A DNA stretch of 39,390 bases, from contig CANRNU010000021.1 in the NCBI GenBank assembly GCA_947632005.1, forward strand, positions 1-39,390. Reading direction: 5' to 3'. Position numbers and translations under genes: made by a program. This stretch comes from an uncultured Oscillospiraceae bacterium (GTDB lineage Bacteria; Bacillota; Clostridia; Oscillospirales; Oscillospiraceae). Shown in pieces: positions 1 to 7,929 of the stretch. The notes under the pieces were generated by a model. It was not told where the DNA came from. It saw only the letters and a program-made list of their open reading frames with translations, and ran no database searches. Within the stretch, counting starts at the first letter, position 1; each line of letters starts with the position of its first letter.

Positions 1-128
1 GCGGCGAAGTCGCCGTTCTGGGTGTTCTTGGGGATGCTGACGGACCCGGAGGCGCCCTCCAGCGCCGGGACCGCCTTTTTGATGAGCGCGTCGATGTCCG
101 ACTTTGCCCGTTCGATCAGGTCAGCCAT
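1..128 (-). CDS. argS: Arginyl-tRNA synthetase, N-terminal fragment (runs off window)
   Basis: The first 42 codons of a minus-strand gene that continues beyond base 1. It begins MADLIERAKSD and includes SIPKNTQNGDFA, which matches the start of the ArgS N-terminal additional domain, where a Pro-Lys-x-x-x-x-Gly-Asp-[FY]-Ala motif is characteristic. ArgS is a cytoplasmic class I synthetase that charges tRNA-Arg. The ATG (126-128) lies inside the end of the upstream DUF1934 gene: the two share the eight bases 121-128, so they are probably translationally coupled. The order DUF1934-argS is the one known for ywiB-argS in Bacillus subtilis, which supports the call despite the short fragment. The catalytic HIGH and KMSKS motifs are outside the window. 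Confidence 0.85.
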   Translation of the reverse strand, partial: MADLIERAKSDIDALIKKAVPALEGASGSVSIPKNTQNGDFA

Positions 129-567
129 TTGTCTTCTCTTTCACGTTGATTTTAAACTGGTTCCGGCCCATGGGGGCGTGGTTGAAGTCGATCTCATAGT
201 CCAGCTCCATGGTGCCTCCGTGCTCGTCCAGTCTTGCGTCGATGCGGCGGGTATCCACCCCCATGGTGGCGCTGCCGTAGGGAGTCTCGTAGAGGAAGAA
301 ATCCTTCTGCCCTTCCCGGAACACCATCTCGGAGTTCAGACTGCCCTCCCGGCGGAGCACCACGCCCATGGGGCTGATGGTAAAGGTGGTGCGGGTGCCG
401 TCCAGCCCGGTCAGGTCGCTCTCCTCATAGGTGAAGCGGCTCTCCCCGTTCTCAAAGCCGTACTTGCCCGCCGTTACGAGCTCCACCGCGTCCCGCTGCC
501 CCGAGGGGTCACGCTGGACGCCGGTTATTGAAATGATCACATCTCGCATATTCATGTGGTCCATCAT
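121..567 (-). CDS. DUF1934 (YwiB-like) small beta-barrel protein
   Basis: About 148 residues, the usual size for DUF1934 proteins, which are predicted lipocalin-like beta-barrels of unknown function. Family hallmarks visible are a YEESDLTGLDGT segment, a downstream GVVLRREG, a TPYGSATMGVDT strand pair and a closing LDYEIDFNH strand. The start is uncertain. ATG at 567 has GGGAG 12 bases upstream. An in-frame TTG at 591 also has a GGAG nine bases upstream, but it would add an atypical Cys/Trp-rich N-terminus. ATGs at 555 and 549 are further options. Its 3' end overlaps the argS start by eight bases. Expression probably comes from the palindromic promoter region upstream (640-721). Confidence 0.85.
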   Translation of the reverse strand: MMDHMNMRDVIISITGVQRDPSGQRDAVELVTAGKYGFENGESRFTYEESDLTGLDGTRTTFTISPMGVVLRREGSLNSEMVFREGQKDFFLYETPYGSATMGVDTRRIDARLDEHGGTMELDYEIDFNHAPMGRNQFKINVKEKTNG

Positions 568-639
568 AATACAATTTCGCTCCCAACACAAGGAAAACTT
601 CTCCGGAAAGCAATAATTCGTTGCTTTGCCCTATAGAAC

Positions 640-721
640 ATTATAGCACAATGGTGCTATAATAGCCATGAGGAAGTTTGGGCCTGTGAGAAAGCACATT
701 ATAGCATAAAATTGCTATAAT
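640..721. promoter_or_regulatory. Divergent promoter region with two TTATAGCA/TGCTATAA palindromes
   Basis: Two near-identical inverted repeats lie 58 bp apart. One is TTATAGCAC-N4-GTGCTATAA (641-662) and the other TTATAGCA-N6-TGCTATAA (699-720). Each contains the extended -10 sequence TGCTATAAT on both strands (plus: 655-663 and 713-721; minus: 648-640 and 706-698). The region separates the minus-strand DUF1934-argS genes from the plus-strand gene at 755. It could be back-to-back promoters, operators for a dimeric repressor, or both. No good -35 hexamer accompanies any of the -10s. Confidence 0.5.
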
Positions 722-754
722 ACAATCGTGAGAGAAAATGGGGAGGTGAGCGTC

Positions 755-1162
755 TTGACGATCGAGCTGACCGACAAGGAGTTCCGGCGGCTCCTGGACT
801 TGGTGTATGTGGGGGACTGGGTGCTGAACTCCGCCCGGGGCGAGGACCGGTTCGAGGACTATGACATGCTGCAGGAGAAGCTGTTTGCCCTGTGTTCCCA
901 GGCGGGCATGCGCTCTCTCATCGAGACGTGGCAGGGCCATGTGTTTCCCTCCCGGGCCTATGAGGAGGGCGGCATCCATGAGGCCATCGCAGACTATGAG
1001 GACGCGGTGTTCTTTGACATCCTGGCCGAGGAACTGGCCCGCCGGGACATGGAGGGCGAGGGCCTGGACGCCAATGACGAGACAGAGCTGATGAACCGTA
1101 TGGAGGAGTATTATTCCGAATTTGAACAGCATGGCATCGACAACCTGATGGTAGAGCCTTGA
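755..1162 (+). CDS. Hypothetical acidic protein
   Basis: About 135 residues, very acidic, predicted mostly helical, with no signal peptide or membrane segment and no motif I recognise. The start chosen is TTG at 755 because GGGAGGTGA (741-749) lies about six bases upstream. The frame is open back to GTG 728, but that codon has no good ribosome site and would be at or near the transcript start if the -10 at 716-721 is used. The product begins MTIELTDKEF and ends in a glutamate-rich helix. It is the only plus-strand gene served by the palindromic promoter region and is followed by a strong bidirectional hairpin. Function unknown. Confidence 0.7.
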   Translation: MTIELTDKEFRRLLDLVYVGDWVLNSARGEDRFEDYDMLQEKLFALCSQAGMRSLIETWQGHVFPSRAYEEGGIHEAIADYEDAVFFDILAEELARRDMEGEGLDANDETELMNRMEEYYSEFEQHGIDNLMVEP

Positions 1163-1176
1163 ACGCTGCGAAACGA

Positions 1177-1210
1177 AATGACCGCCCGGATGGCCATCCG
1201 GGCGGTCATT
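1177..1210. terminator. Bidirectional terminator hairpin
   Basis: A perfect 34-bp palindrome: 15-bp arms (1177-1191 and 1196-1210) around a GGCC centre. It lies between convergent genes that end at 1162 (plus) and 1220 (minus). Short T-runs (ATT on the plus side, ATTTCGTTT on the minus side) make it a plausible shared terminator. Confidence 0.75.
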
Positions 1211-1219
1211 CTGCATGGG

Positions 1220-2107
1220 TCAGGGCATGTCCAGCTCCTGCTCGGTGCGCTCCAGGGTGAAGCCCCGGCCCCGGACCTCCTTGACCTGGGTGATGGTGAT
1301 GAAGGCCGCCGGGTCGATGGACTGGATGAGCTCCTTGGCGTCGTATAGCTTCCGCGGGGGGATGACGCACAGCACGCCCTGCTGCCGCTGCTGCAGCGCC
1401 CCGGTCTCGATCTGGACCATGGTGGCCCCCGCCTCCAGCTCCGTCAGGATGCGGCGGCGGATCTCCTCGTGGCGCTGGGAGACGGCGAAGACCTGGATCT
1501 GGGCCTGTCCCAGGATCATCACTTTGTCCAGCACCAGCGACTGCAGCACCACCAGCACCAGGGCGTAGAGGATGGGCTCCGGCGCGGAGAACAGCGCCTG
1601 CCCGCCGATGACCAGGATGTCCATGGCGTACACGCATACGGACAGGGGGATGTGGGTCCACTTGTGCAGCACGAGGCTGGCGATGTCTGTGCCGCCGGTG
1701 GAGGAGCCCACCCGCATCACGACGCCCAGGGACGCGCCCATGAGCACACCGGCGAACAGCGACGCCATCAGCGGGTCGTCCGTGAGGGCGCCGAGGGCCG
1801 GGATGCGGTCCATCAACCCCAGAAACAGCGGGTAGAGGACCGTACTGGCCAGGGTGGTGGTCACCAGCTTTTTCCCCAGCACCAGTCCGCCCAGCACCAG
1901 CAGCAGGCCGTTCATCACGAACACGCAGGCGGCCGTATCTATGCCGGTGACCCGCTCCAGCACGATGGCGATGCCTGTGGTGCCGCCCATGATGATGCCG
2001 TGGGGGATGATGAACGCCTCCACCGTGAAGGCCAGCAGCGCGTTCCCCGCCAGGATGGAGACACACGTCCGGGCCAGATCATATAACTTTTTTGTTTCTT
2101 TTGCCAT
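1220..2107 (-). CDS. YitT family membrane protein (DUF161 plus DUF2179)
   Basis: 295 residues. The N-terminal two thirds hold about five to six hydrophobic segments with the family motifs IIPHGIIMGGTTGIA and VGSSTGGTDIAS. The C-terminal ~80 residues form the soluble DUF2179 domain (TGALQQRQQGVLCVIPPRK, then DPAAFITITQVKEVRGRGF). Proteins of this family are integral membrane proteins of unknown substrate, abundant in Firmicutes. The DUF2179 domain is structurally PII/ACT-like and may bind a small ligand. Start ATG 2107 has GAGGT five bases upstream. The gene is monocistronic in this window and convergent with the gene ending at 1162. Confidence 0.9.
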   Translation of the reverse strand: MAKETKKLYDLARTCVSILAGNALLAFTVEAFIIPHGIIMGGTTGIAIVLERVTGIDTAACVFVMNGLLLVLGGLVLGKKLVTTTLASTVLYPLFLGLMDRIPALGALTDDPLMASLFAGVLMGASLGVVMRVGSSTGGTDIASLVLHKWTHIPLSVCVYAMDILVIGGQALFSAPEPILYALVLVVLQSLVLDKVMILGQAQIQVFAVSQRHEEIRRRILTELEAGATMVQIETGALQQRQQGVLCVIPPRKLYDAKELIQSIDPAAFITITQVKEVRGRGFTLERTEQELDMP

Positions 2108-2221
2108 GTCATACCTCTAAAAAACTTATCAATGTGATTATATGCGAAAAACGCCGTTTTGGCAAATCCTATGTATAATCTTCCACGCCCCGCCGCAAAA
2201 TACTGACCGGGTGATCGAGAT

Positions 2222-2662
2222 ATGAACATGACCAATGGGGAGTATAACGAGTATATCAAGGGCATGGCCCCCAAGTCGCCCCTGGCGGGGGACCTGGTGA
2301 AGGCGTTCGTCGTGGGCGGGCTCATCTGCTGCCTGGGCGAGGGACTGAGCATGCTCTATCGGGATCTTGCGGGCCTGGCGGAGGAGGACGCCGCCACGGC
2401 GGTGAGCATGACGCTGATCGCGCTGTCCGCGCTGCTCACCGGCCTGAACGTCTATGACAAGCTGGCCCGGTTCGCCGGAGCGGGGACGCTGGTGCCCATC
2501 ACCGGCTTTGCCAACTCCGTGGTGAGCCCGGCTCTGGAGTTCAAGACCGAGGGCTTCATCCTGGGTACGGCGGCGAAGATGTTCACCATCGCCGGCCCGG
2601 TCATCACCTTCGGCCTGACAGCCAGCGTGGTGTACGGCCTCATATTGTGCCTGCTGCAATAA
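2222..2662 (+). CDS. spoVAC: Stage V sporulation protein AC
   Basis: 146 residues with several membrane segments (about 29-45, 60-80, 88-100 and 120-144). The N-terminus YNEYIKGMAPKSPLAGDLVKAF and the core GFILGTAAKMFTIAGPV are typical of SpoVAC. SpoVAC is part of the SpoVA channel that moves dipicolinic acid into the forespore and out on germination. The usual neighbours spoVAD and spoVAE are not downstream. Instead the last ~129 bp, including the left arm of its terminator, is repeated at 7801-7929 with a lysine operon between the two copies. The gene itself is full length, so function is probably intact, but its terminator is interrupted at about 2680. Confidence 0.92.
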   Translation: MNMTNGEYNEYIKGMAPKSPLAGDLVKAFVVGGLICCLGEGLSMLYRDLAGLAEEDAATAVSMTLIALSALLTGLNVYDKLARFAGAGTLVPITGFANSVVSPALEFKTEGFILGTAAKMFTIAGPVITFGLTASVVYGLILCLLQ

Positions 2663-2680
2663 AAGCGCCTATGGCCGCCC
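2552..2680 (+). repeat. Direct repeat, copy A: spoVAC 3' end and half terminator
   Basis: Covers the last 37 codons of spoVAC, the stop codon and the left terminator arm (2665-2679). It matches 7801-7929 at a constant offset of 5249 bp. By eye there are nine differences in 129 positions. The first part is identical. Eight silent changes cluster in the last 15 codons, and one falls just after the stop. The matching right terminator arm is missing here and present only at copy B. Confidence 0.9.
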
Positions 2681-2978
2681 GAAAAGACTATGGCTGTGCT
2701 GAGGATCCCGGAGACGGAGCGGCCTGAAATATCTGAAACAGCTTGGGCAAAAAGCATGGTGCTCGAAATGCTGCTAAATGATGAATATTGCAATCTTGAG
2801 AAATGTTATATTTGTTACTGGCAACACAAAAAGATGGCAGTCACTTTCGTGCCTGCCTTCTTTTTGCCGTGGCAACAGTCATTCGGCGGCTTTTTCTATT
2901 TACTTCCTCAAAGTGCACAAAAGGTAAGAAAATGAGCACAAAAATTTTTCCCATTCCGCAGAAATTACCTGTGGGCCC
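2663..2978. other. Intergenic stretch without a convincing gene
   Basis: From the broken spoVAC terminator to the riboswitch promoter. An open frame from 2690 to 2935 has no ribosome site and a non-protein-like composition, so I do not call it. The only structured element seen is the hairpin at 2828-2865. The left edge (about 2680) is the presumed junction of the inserted lysine block. Confidence 0.5.
2828..2865 (+). terminator. Rho-independent terminator-like hairpin
   Basis: Arms 2828-2844 and 2849-2865 pair at 15 of 17 positions around a TTTC loop. The left arm starts with five A and the right arm ends in CTTCTTTTT, so it has the A-tract/stem/T-tract form of a bidirectional terminator. 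There is no gene between it and spoVAC. It may end spoVAC read-through or be left over from the original neighbour of the inserted block. Confidence 0.6.
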
Positions 2979-3007
2979 TTGACATTCAAACGCTAATGCG
3001 TTAAAGT
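2979..3007 (+). promoter_or_regulatory. Sigma-A type promoter of the lysine operon
   Basis: TTGACA (2979-2984), a 17-base spacer, then TAAAGT (3002-3007). The predicted transcript starts about 35-40 bases before the riboswitch P1 helix at 3053. Confidence 0.85.
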
Positions 3008-3052
3008 CAGACAAAATTTCACAGCGTTGCTTCGGCCCTATCCGGGCCGAGA

Positions 3053-3220
3053 CAATGATAGAGGCGCGGCGCGCATGAGTAAACCTCCGGCATGGGAGCA
3101 GGATCTCCCGGGGGATGGAAAGGGCCCGCCGCCGAAGCGGAATACGCCTCCTGCGGCGCGTTCTGCTGGGCCGGTCGAGAATATCTGCCGGACTGTCACG
3201 TATGTGGAGCGCTATCATTG
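3053..3220 (+). promoter_or_regulatory. Lysine riboswitch (L box) aptamer
   Basis: The outer P1 helix pairs CAATGATA (3053-3060) with TATCATTG (3213-3220). Between them the conserved L-box blocks appear in order: GATAGAGGCGCG at the P1/P2 junction, ATGAGTAAA, AAAGGG followed by GCCGAAG, CTGGG, and ACTGTCAC just before the 3' P1 strand. These are the recognised conserved segments of the lysine aptamer. A terminator stem follows at 3266-3308 in front of the binding-protein gene. The expected behaviour is that bound lysine favours P1 and the terminator, shutting off the transporter operon. This assigns lysine as the likely transported substrate. The call rests on motif order; no covariance search was run. 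Confidence 0.93.
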
Positions 3221-3265
3221 GCCGACAGCTTTCTCCGCTGAGAGAGCCTATCAGTTTTGAAATGC

Positions 3266-3308
3266 CAGCCATGGATGTTCCGCAGCATCCATGGCTGATA
3301 TTTTTATT
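3266..3308 (+). terminator. Riboswitch expression-platform terminator
   Basis: Perfect 12-bp arms CAGCCATGGATG (3266-3277) and CATCCATGGCTG (3286-3297) around an 8-base loop, followed by ATATTTTTATT. It lies 46 bp after the lysine aptamer and 30 bp before the first gene, the expected position for transcriptional attenuation. Confidence 0.88.
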
Positions 3309-3337
3309 GCAGTATTGAAACAGAAAGGAAAATCATC

Positions 3338-4267
3338 ATGAAACTGAGAAATTTTACTGCCTTGCTCCTGGTCCTGGCCATGCTGCTGTGCCTTGCTGCC
3401 TGCGGCAGCGCTAAGAAGGAGACTGCCCCGGAGGAGGCCCCCGCCGAAGAGACTGCTGAAAACGAGACCCCCGCTGAGGCGGCGTCCGCCGCCGACGCCG
3501 GGGAGGAAGCCCCTGCTGAAGAGACCGCCGACGGCGGCCAGCTCCGGGTGGGTATGGAGTGCGCCTACGCCCCCAACAACTGGCAGGAGACGGAGGCTTC
3601 GGACACCAACGTGCCCATTGAGAACGTGCCCGGCGCTTACGCCGAGGGCTACGACGTACAGATCGCCCGGTACATCGCCGATGCGCTGGGCAAGGAGCTG
3701 GTGATCGTAAAGCTGGGCTGGGACGGCCTGATCGAGGCGCTGAACCAGGGCCAGATCGACGCCATTATCGCCGGCATGATGGACACCCCCGAGCGGAAGG
3801 AGGCCATCAACTTCAGCGCCCCCTACCATGAGACCGTCTACGCCATGATGGTCAATGAGGACTCTCCCTATGTGGACGCCACCTCCATCCAGGATTTCTC
3901 CGGCGCCAGCGTCCTGGGCCAGAAGGACACTGCCCTGGACACCGTCATCGACCAGATCGAGGGCGTTGACCACCTGACCCCCGCCGAGAGCGTTCCTGAC
4001 ATGATCTCCCGCCTGCAGCAGGGCACCTGCGACGCCATCGTCATCAACCTGGAGAACGCCGACGGCTACCTGGCCTCCAACGCCAGCTTCCGCGTCGTCA
4101 CCTTCGACGGGGCCAACGGATTCACGCTGGAGTCCAAGGGCGCCTGCGTGGGCATCCGCAAGAGCGACACCGACCTGCTGGAGCAGGTGGACGCCGCCCT
4201 GGCCGACCTGGACAAGGCGGCCCGGGACGAGATGTGGAACACCGCCGTGGCAGACCAGCCCACCTGA
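3338..4267 (+). CDS. Lysine ABC transporter substrate-binding lipoprotein (SBP family 3)
   Basis: 309 residues. A lipoprotein signal peptide ends in the lipobox LAAC with Cys22 as the lipidation site. Residues ~25-67 are a Glu/Ala/Pro-rich linker with near-repeats of EEAPAEETA. From about residue 68 comes a family 3 bacterial solute-binding domain: RVGMECAYAPNNW, then a TPERKEAINFSAPYHET segment typical of polar amino acid binders. It captures substrate outside the membrane for the permease encoded next. Lysine specificity is inferred from the riboswitch. An AAGGAAAATCATC sequence serves as ribosome site before ATG 3338. First gene of a four-gene operon. Confidence 0.92.
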   Translation: MKLRNFTALLLVLAMLLCLAACGSAKKETAPEEAPAEETAENETPAEAASAADAGEEAPAEETADGGQLRVGMECAYAPNNWQETEASDTNVPIENVPGAYAEGYDVQIARYIADALGKELVIVKLGWDGLIEALNQGQIDAIIAGMMDTPERKEAINFSAPYHETVYAMMVNEDSPYVDATSIQDFSGASVLGQKDTALDTVIDQIEGVDHLTPAESVPDMISRLQQGTCDAIVINLENADGYLASNASFRVVTFDGANGFTLESKGACVGIRKSDTDLLEQVDAALADLDKAARDEMWNTAVADQPT

Positions 4268-4336
4268 ACCTGGATCCGGGAGGGCCGTATATGACGGCCC
4301 TCCCCACCCCAATGGCATCGTTTGGAGGAACAGAAC

Positions 4337-5497
4337 ATGAACCAAGCAGCAAGAAAAAAAGGACAGCTGCGCGCCTTCGTCCGAAATGACCACCGCTATG
4401 TCTTCCTGGGGGGCAGTCTGCTGGCGCTGGCGTGCCTGGCGCTCATCTCTGCCGCCCCGTCGGAGCACAGTTTCCTGGGGGCAGACAACTTCGTCTGCGG
4501 CCTTTTGGCGGCCCTTTGCAGCGCCTTCCTGGCTGTCGCCGTCCTTGCCCTTATCGTGAAGCTGACCCACTGGAAGACCTACGGCGGCACCTTTCTGAAA
4601 AAGCCCGGACCGGTCCGGGCCGCCCGGATATATTCTTATGTGCTGGCGGCGGTCTTTGCCCTGCTGGCTGTGGATCGGCTCGCCGTCAAGCTGGCGGACA
4701 CCGTCCGCATGTGCGCCGCCATGGACAGCAACCCGCCGGAATTCTTCCTGTCCATGTTCTACATGACCTCCAAATCCCTGGGCACCATCGCCTACGGTGT
4801 CAAGACCACCGTGTTCCTGGCCCTGGCTGGCACCGCCATTGCCTTCGTGCTGGGCATCCTGATGGCCTTCTTTCGCATCCAGACCCCGGACAAGCGGGAC
4901 AATGACCTGGTGAAATTCATCAAGTCCGTGGCCCGGACCTTCGCCTCTTTCTATATCACCGTCATCCGGGGCACCCCCATGATGGTCCAGGCCCTCATCA
5001 TCTTCTTCGCAGGCTTCAACGTCTTCACCCACTTCACCGACCTGTCCGTGGCGGAGATCAACCAGATCTGGTCCACCAGCACCGCCGGACTCATCACCAT
5101 CTCCCTGAACTCCACCGCCTATCTGGCGGAGGTGCTGCGGGGCGGCATGGAGTCCGTGGACGCGGGCCAGACCGAGGCCGCCCGCTCCCTGGGCATGACC
5201 GGCTGGCAGGCCATGTTGAAGGTGGTCTTCCCACAGGCGGTGAAAAACTCCATCCCTGCCATCGGAAATGAGTTCATCATCAACATCAAGGACTCCTCCG
5301 TGCTGTCCGTCATCGGCTGCATGGACCTGATGTTCGCAACCAAGAGCGTCAGCGGCATCTATTACCGGCAGCTGGAGATCTACTGCATGGCCGCCATCCT
5401 GTACCTCGTCCTGACATATCTCAGTTCCCTGCTGCTGCGATACCTGTCCCGCAAGCTGGATATGCCCGACACCCGGGGCATCCCCAGCTCCAATTGA
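4337..5497 (+). CDS. Lysine ABC transporter permease with extra N-terminal membrane region
   Basis: 386 residues. The C-terminal ~215 residues are a HisM/GlnP-type amino acid permease. They show the TM1 start [20 protein letters not shown], the IRGTPMMVQ motif and the EAA loop [18 protein letters not shown] that contacts the ATPase. The first ~165 residues are an additional region with three predicted membrane segments (roughly residues 19-37, 49-72 and 95-115) and are not part of the standard ~220-residue permease. The start is ATG 4337, with GGAGG (4324-4328) eight bases upstream; an in-frame TTG at 4322 precedes that site and is unlikely. There is only one permease gene, so the channel is probably a homodimer. 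Confidence 0.9.
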   Translation: MNQAARKKGQLRAFVRNDHRYVFLGGSLLALACLALISAAPSEHSFLGADNFVCGLLAALCSAFLAVAVLALIVKLTHWKTYGGTFLKKPGPVRAARIYSYVLAAVFALLAVDRLAVKLADTVRMCAAMDSNPPEFFLSMFYMTSKSLGTIAYGVKTTVFLALAGTAIAFVLGILMAFFRIQTPDKRDNDLVKFIKSVARTFASFYITVIRGTPMMVQALIIFFAGFNVFTHFTDLSVAEINQIWSTSTAGLITISLNSTAYLAEVLRGGMESVDAGQTEAARSLGMTGWQAMLKVVFPQAVKNSIPAIGNEFIINIKDSSVLSVIGCMDLMFATKSVSGIYYRQLEIYCMAAILYLVLTYLSSLLLRYLSRKLDMPDTRGIPSSN

Positions 5498-5507
5498 GGA
5501 GGTCCCC

Positions 5508-6254
5508 ATGGAACAGATACTGAAGATCGAAAATCTGGAGAAATCCTTCGGGGACCTGCAGGTGCTCAAGGGCATCGACCTGGAGGTGGACCGGGGCGAG
5601 GTCGTCTGCATCATCGGCGCCTCCGGCTCCGGCAAATCCACCCTCCTGCGGTGCATCAACCTGCTGGAAGAGGCCGACTCCGGCCATATCTGGTTCGGCG
5701 GCAAGGACCTGATGGACCTGAGCACCGACATCAACGCCCTGCGCCAGCGCATCGGCATGGTTTTCCAGAGCTTCAACTTATTCAACAATAAAAATGTGCT
5801 GGATAACTGCACGATGGCCCCCGTCGCTGTCCGGCACATCCCCAGGGCCCAGGCCGAGCAGACTGCCATCCGGCATCTGCGGACCGTGGGACTGGAGGAC
5901 TTCATCCACGCCGACTCCCGCCGGCTTTCCGGCGGCCAGAAGCAGCGTGTTGCCATCGCCCGGGCCCTTTGTATGGAGCCGGAGATCATGCTCTTCGACG
6001 AGCCCACCTCCGCCCTGGACCCGGAGATCGTGGGTGAGGTGCTGGACGTGATGAAGCGCCTTGCCAAAGAGGGCATGACCATGGTGGTCGTCACCCACGA
6101 GATGGCCTTCGCCAAGGAGGTCAGCGACCGGGTGGTATTCATGGACCAGGGCGTCATCCTGGAACAGGGGACCCCCGCCCAGGTCTTCGGCAACCCCAGG
6201 CAGGCCCGGACCAAGGAATTTCTGAGCCGGTATCTGGAGGACAAGAAGCAGTGA
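5508..6254 (+). CDS. Lysine ABC transporter ATPase (GlnQ/HisP-like)
   Basis: 248 residues, full length. Walker [10 protein letters not shown] (about residues 37-45), Q-loop VFQSFNLF, signature LSGGQKQR, Walker [15 protein letters not shown], and the switch His in VVTHEMAFA are all present. It powers import through the upstream permease. GAGGAGGT precedes ATG 5508 by six bases, and the gene starts ten bases after the permease stop. Its stop codon overlaps the GTG start of the next gene (GTGA at 6251-6254), which indicates one operon. Lysine is assigned from the riboswitch, not from the ATPase itself. Confidence 0.93.
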   Translation: MEQILKIENLEKSFGDLQVLKGIDLEVDRGEVVCIIGASGSGKSTLLRCINLLEEADSGHIWFGGKDLMDLSTDINALRQRIGMVFQSFNLFNNKNVLDNCTMAPVAVRHIPRAQAEQTAIRHLRTVGLEDFIHADSRRLSGGQKQRVAIARALCMEPEIMLFDEPTSALDPEIVGEVLDVMKRLAKEGMTMVVVTHEMAFAKEVSDRVVFMDQGVILEQGTPAQVFGNPRQARTKEFLSRYLEDKKQ

Positions 6255-7654
6255 AGGACGTTTTTGATTTCTTCGCCCACGAGGACGACCTGCCGGACCT
6301 GGACGTCCGGGGGGCCGCAGAGCGCCTGGGCGAGGCCATCCGCTGCCGGACCGTCAACCCGGCGGACCACTCCCTTACCGATTACGGGGAGTTCGACAGG
6401 CTCCACGCCCACATCCGGGCCAGCTACCCTCATATCATGGCCGCCGGGACCTTTGAGGTCCTGGGCCACCACGCGCTGCTCATCACCCTGCCCGGCAGCG
6501 AGCCGGCCCTGCGGCCCTGCCTGTTCATGTCTCACCAGGATGTAGTGCCCGTGGTGGAGGGCACGGAGCAGGACTGGACCTATCCCGCCTTCTCCGGGAC
6601 CATCGCGGACGGCTATATCTGGGGCCGGGGCGCCCTGGACATCAAGCAGCAGGTCTTCGGCTGTCTGGAGGCGGCGGAGTATCTTCTGGCCCACGGCAGG
6701 ACCTTTGCCCGGACGGTGTACCTGGCCTTCGGGGACGACGAGGAGACGCTGAACCTGGGGGCCAAAGCCATCGCGGAGACCCTTCGGGACCGGGACGTGA
6801 CGCTTGAATTCGTCCTGGACGAGGGGGGCGGCAAGATCGAGAGCGGCGCGCCCTACGGGGCACCGGAGGCGGCGCTGTGCGCCGTGGAGCTGCTGGAGAA
6901 GGGCTACGCCGATCTGGAGCTGAGCGCCCAAAGTGCCGGCGGCCACTCCAGCCGTCCCTTTGGCGGCACCTCCCTGGGCCGCCTGAGCCAGGCTATCGCC
7001 CGTATCGTGGAGGCGCCATTCCCTGTCCGGCTCTCTCCCGTGATGGCCGGCGCGTTCAAGGCCCTGGCCCCCTATGTGACCGAGGAGCCCCTCCGGACCC
7101 TGGTCCGGGACGTGGATGCCAACGCCGACGCCATCGCCCGGTACTGCTATGGTCAGCGGACGCTGTTCCCCTACGTGACCACTACCATCGCCCCCACCGT
7201 CATCCGGGGCGGCAGCGAGGCCTGCAACGTCATGCCTCAGAACATGACCGCCGTGGTCAATTTCCGCATAGCCCAGGGCGAGACGGTCCGGGAGGTCTTT
7301 GATCACGCCAGGGCCGCTGTAGGGGACCTGGACGTGTCCATGCGATTCCTCCAGGCCAATGACCCCTCCCATGCCGCCCGCAGCGACGGCTACGGCTATG
7401 AGCGCCTGACCTGGTCCATGGGCCGATACTTCCCCGGGGTGGTGTTCGTCCCTTCCATGACCCCCGGCGCCACCGACGCCCGCCAGTACGAGATCGTCTG
7501 CGACACCTGCCTGCGGTGCAGCCCTTTCATAGGCAGCGCGGAGGAGGTGGGCCGGGCCGTCCACGGCACCAATGAGCGCATTGCCGTCCGGGCCTATGCC
7601 CAGGGCATCCGGGTTCTGGCACACCTGATGGAGCATACGGCTGTCCGGCCGTGA
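6251..7654 (+). CDS. M20 family metallopeptidase (carboxypeptidase S / dipeptidase type)
   Basis: 467 residues. The di-zinc site of family M20 is complete: His95 in SHQDVVPV, Asp130 in RGALDIK, catalytic Glu164 and ligand Glu165 in GDDEET, Asp190 in LDEGGG, and a late His (~438) in VHGTNERI. The lid-domain motif [15 protein letters not shown] is also clear. Such enzymes are cytoplasmic hydrolases of dipeptides or N-acyl amino acids. There is no signal peptide. The GTG start overlaps the ATPase stop by four bases, so the gene is the last of the lysine riboswitch operon. I infer it may release lysine, or process an imported lysine-containing compound. Exact substrate unknown. Confidence 0.9.
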   Translation: MKDVFDFFAHEDDLPDLDVRGAAERLGEAIRCRTVNPADHSLTDYGEFDRLHAHIRASYPHIMAAGTFEVLGHHALLITLPGSEPALRPCLFMSHQDVVPVVEGTEQDWTYPAFSGTIADGYIWGRGALDIKQQVFGCLEAAEYLLAHGRTFARTVYLAFGDDEETLNLGAKAIAETLRDRDVTLEFVLDEGGGKIESGAPYGAPEAALCAVELLEKGYADLELSAQSAGGHSSRPFGGTSLGRLSQAIARIVEAPFPVRLSPVMAGAFKALAPYVTEEPLRTLVRDVDANADAIARYCYGQRTLFPYVTTTIAPTVIRGGSEACNVMPQNMTAVVNFRIAQGETVREVFDHARAAVGDLDVSMRFLQANDPSHAARSDGYGYERLTWSMGRYFPGVVFVPSMTPGATDARQYEIVCDTCLRCSPFIGSAEEVGRAVHGTNERIAVRAYAQGIRVLAHLMEHTAVRP

Positions 7655-7911
7655 ACCGGAAAAAAGCGAGTGGGCTTCGTTTCTTCAAGGAGAAGATCTT
7701 GAAGCGGGTTCTGCCGCATAGCGACAAGCTGTTCGGAATAGCGTGCTATGCTCCTTCCGTTCGACACAAAAAGTTTGGTCCTTCATTGACAGCAACGGAT
7801 GGCTTCATCCTGGGTACGGCGGCGAAGATGTTCACCATCGCCGGCCCGGTCATCACCTTCGGCCTCACCGCCAGCGTGGTATATGGTCTGATCCTGTGCC
7901 TGCTGCAATAA
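7651..7911 (+). pseudogene. Chimeric reading frame ending in a spoVAC 3' fragment
   Basis: A GTG at 7651 overlaps the peptidase stop, and the frame runs 86 codons. The first ~49 residues are basic and resemble nothing I know. The last 37 residues are identical to the C-terminus of SpoVAC (GFILGTAAKMFT to LILCLLQ). This is best read as the remnant 3' end of a spoVAC gene fused by chance to sequence at the right border of the inserted lysine block. It lacks most of the membrane protein and is unlikely to be functional. The junction is at about 7800. The original spoVAC terminator follows directly. Confidence 0.8.
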
Positions 7912-7929
7912 AAACGCCTATGGCCGCCG
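7801..7929 (+). repeat. Direct repeat, copy B: spoVAC 3' end
   Basis: Partner of 2552-2680. The coding part encodes exactly the same 37 residues, but the last 15 codons carry eight synonymous differences, so the two copies are diverged rather than a fresh duplication. Copy B is joined to the complete terminator. Confidence 0.9.

Noticed and set aside
22-531. Plus-strand open frame opposite argS/DUF1934
   Set aside because: Low-complexity shadow frame; the minus-strand genes have family matches and the conserved order of ywiB-argS.
728-754. GTG 728 as start of the small acidic protein
   Set aside because: It lies about seven bases after the likely -10 and lacks a ribosome site, whereas TTG 755 has GGGAGGTGA at good spacing.
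2690-2935. 81-codon open frame after spoVAC
   Set aside because: No ribosome site, contains the terminator-like hairpin 2828-2865, and the composition is not protein-like.
7470-7580. Apparent loss of the last metal-binding His in the M20 peptidase (TDARQYEIV)
   Set aside because: The ligand His of this family lies later, in VHGTNERI, and is present, so the zinc site is complete.
3251-7636. A very long open frame on the minus strand opposite the lysine operon
   Set aside because: It is antisense to four well-supported genes, is His/Gly-rich without any domain, and arises from GC-rich codon bias. The same applies to long antisense frames at 23427-25937, 11023-12519, 36279-37709 and 37933-39315.
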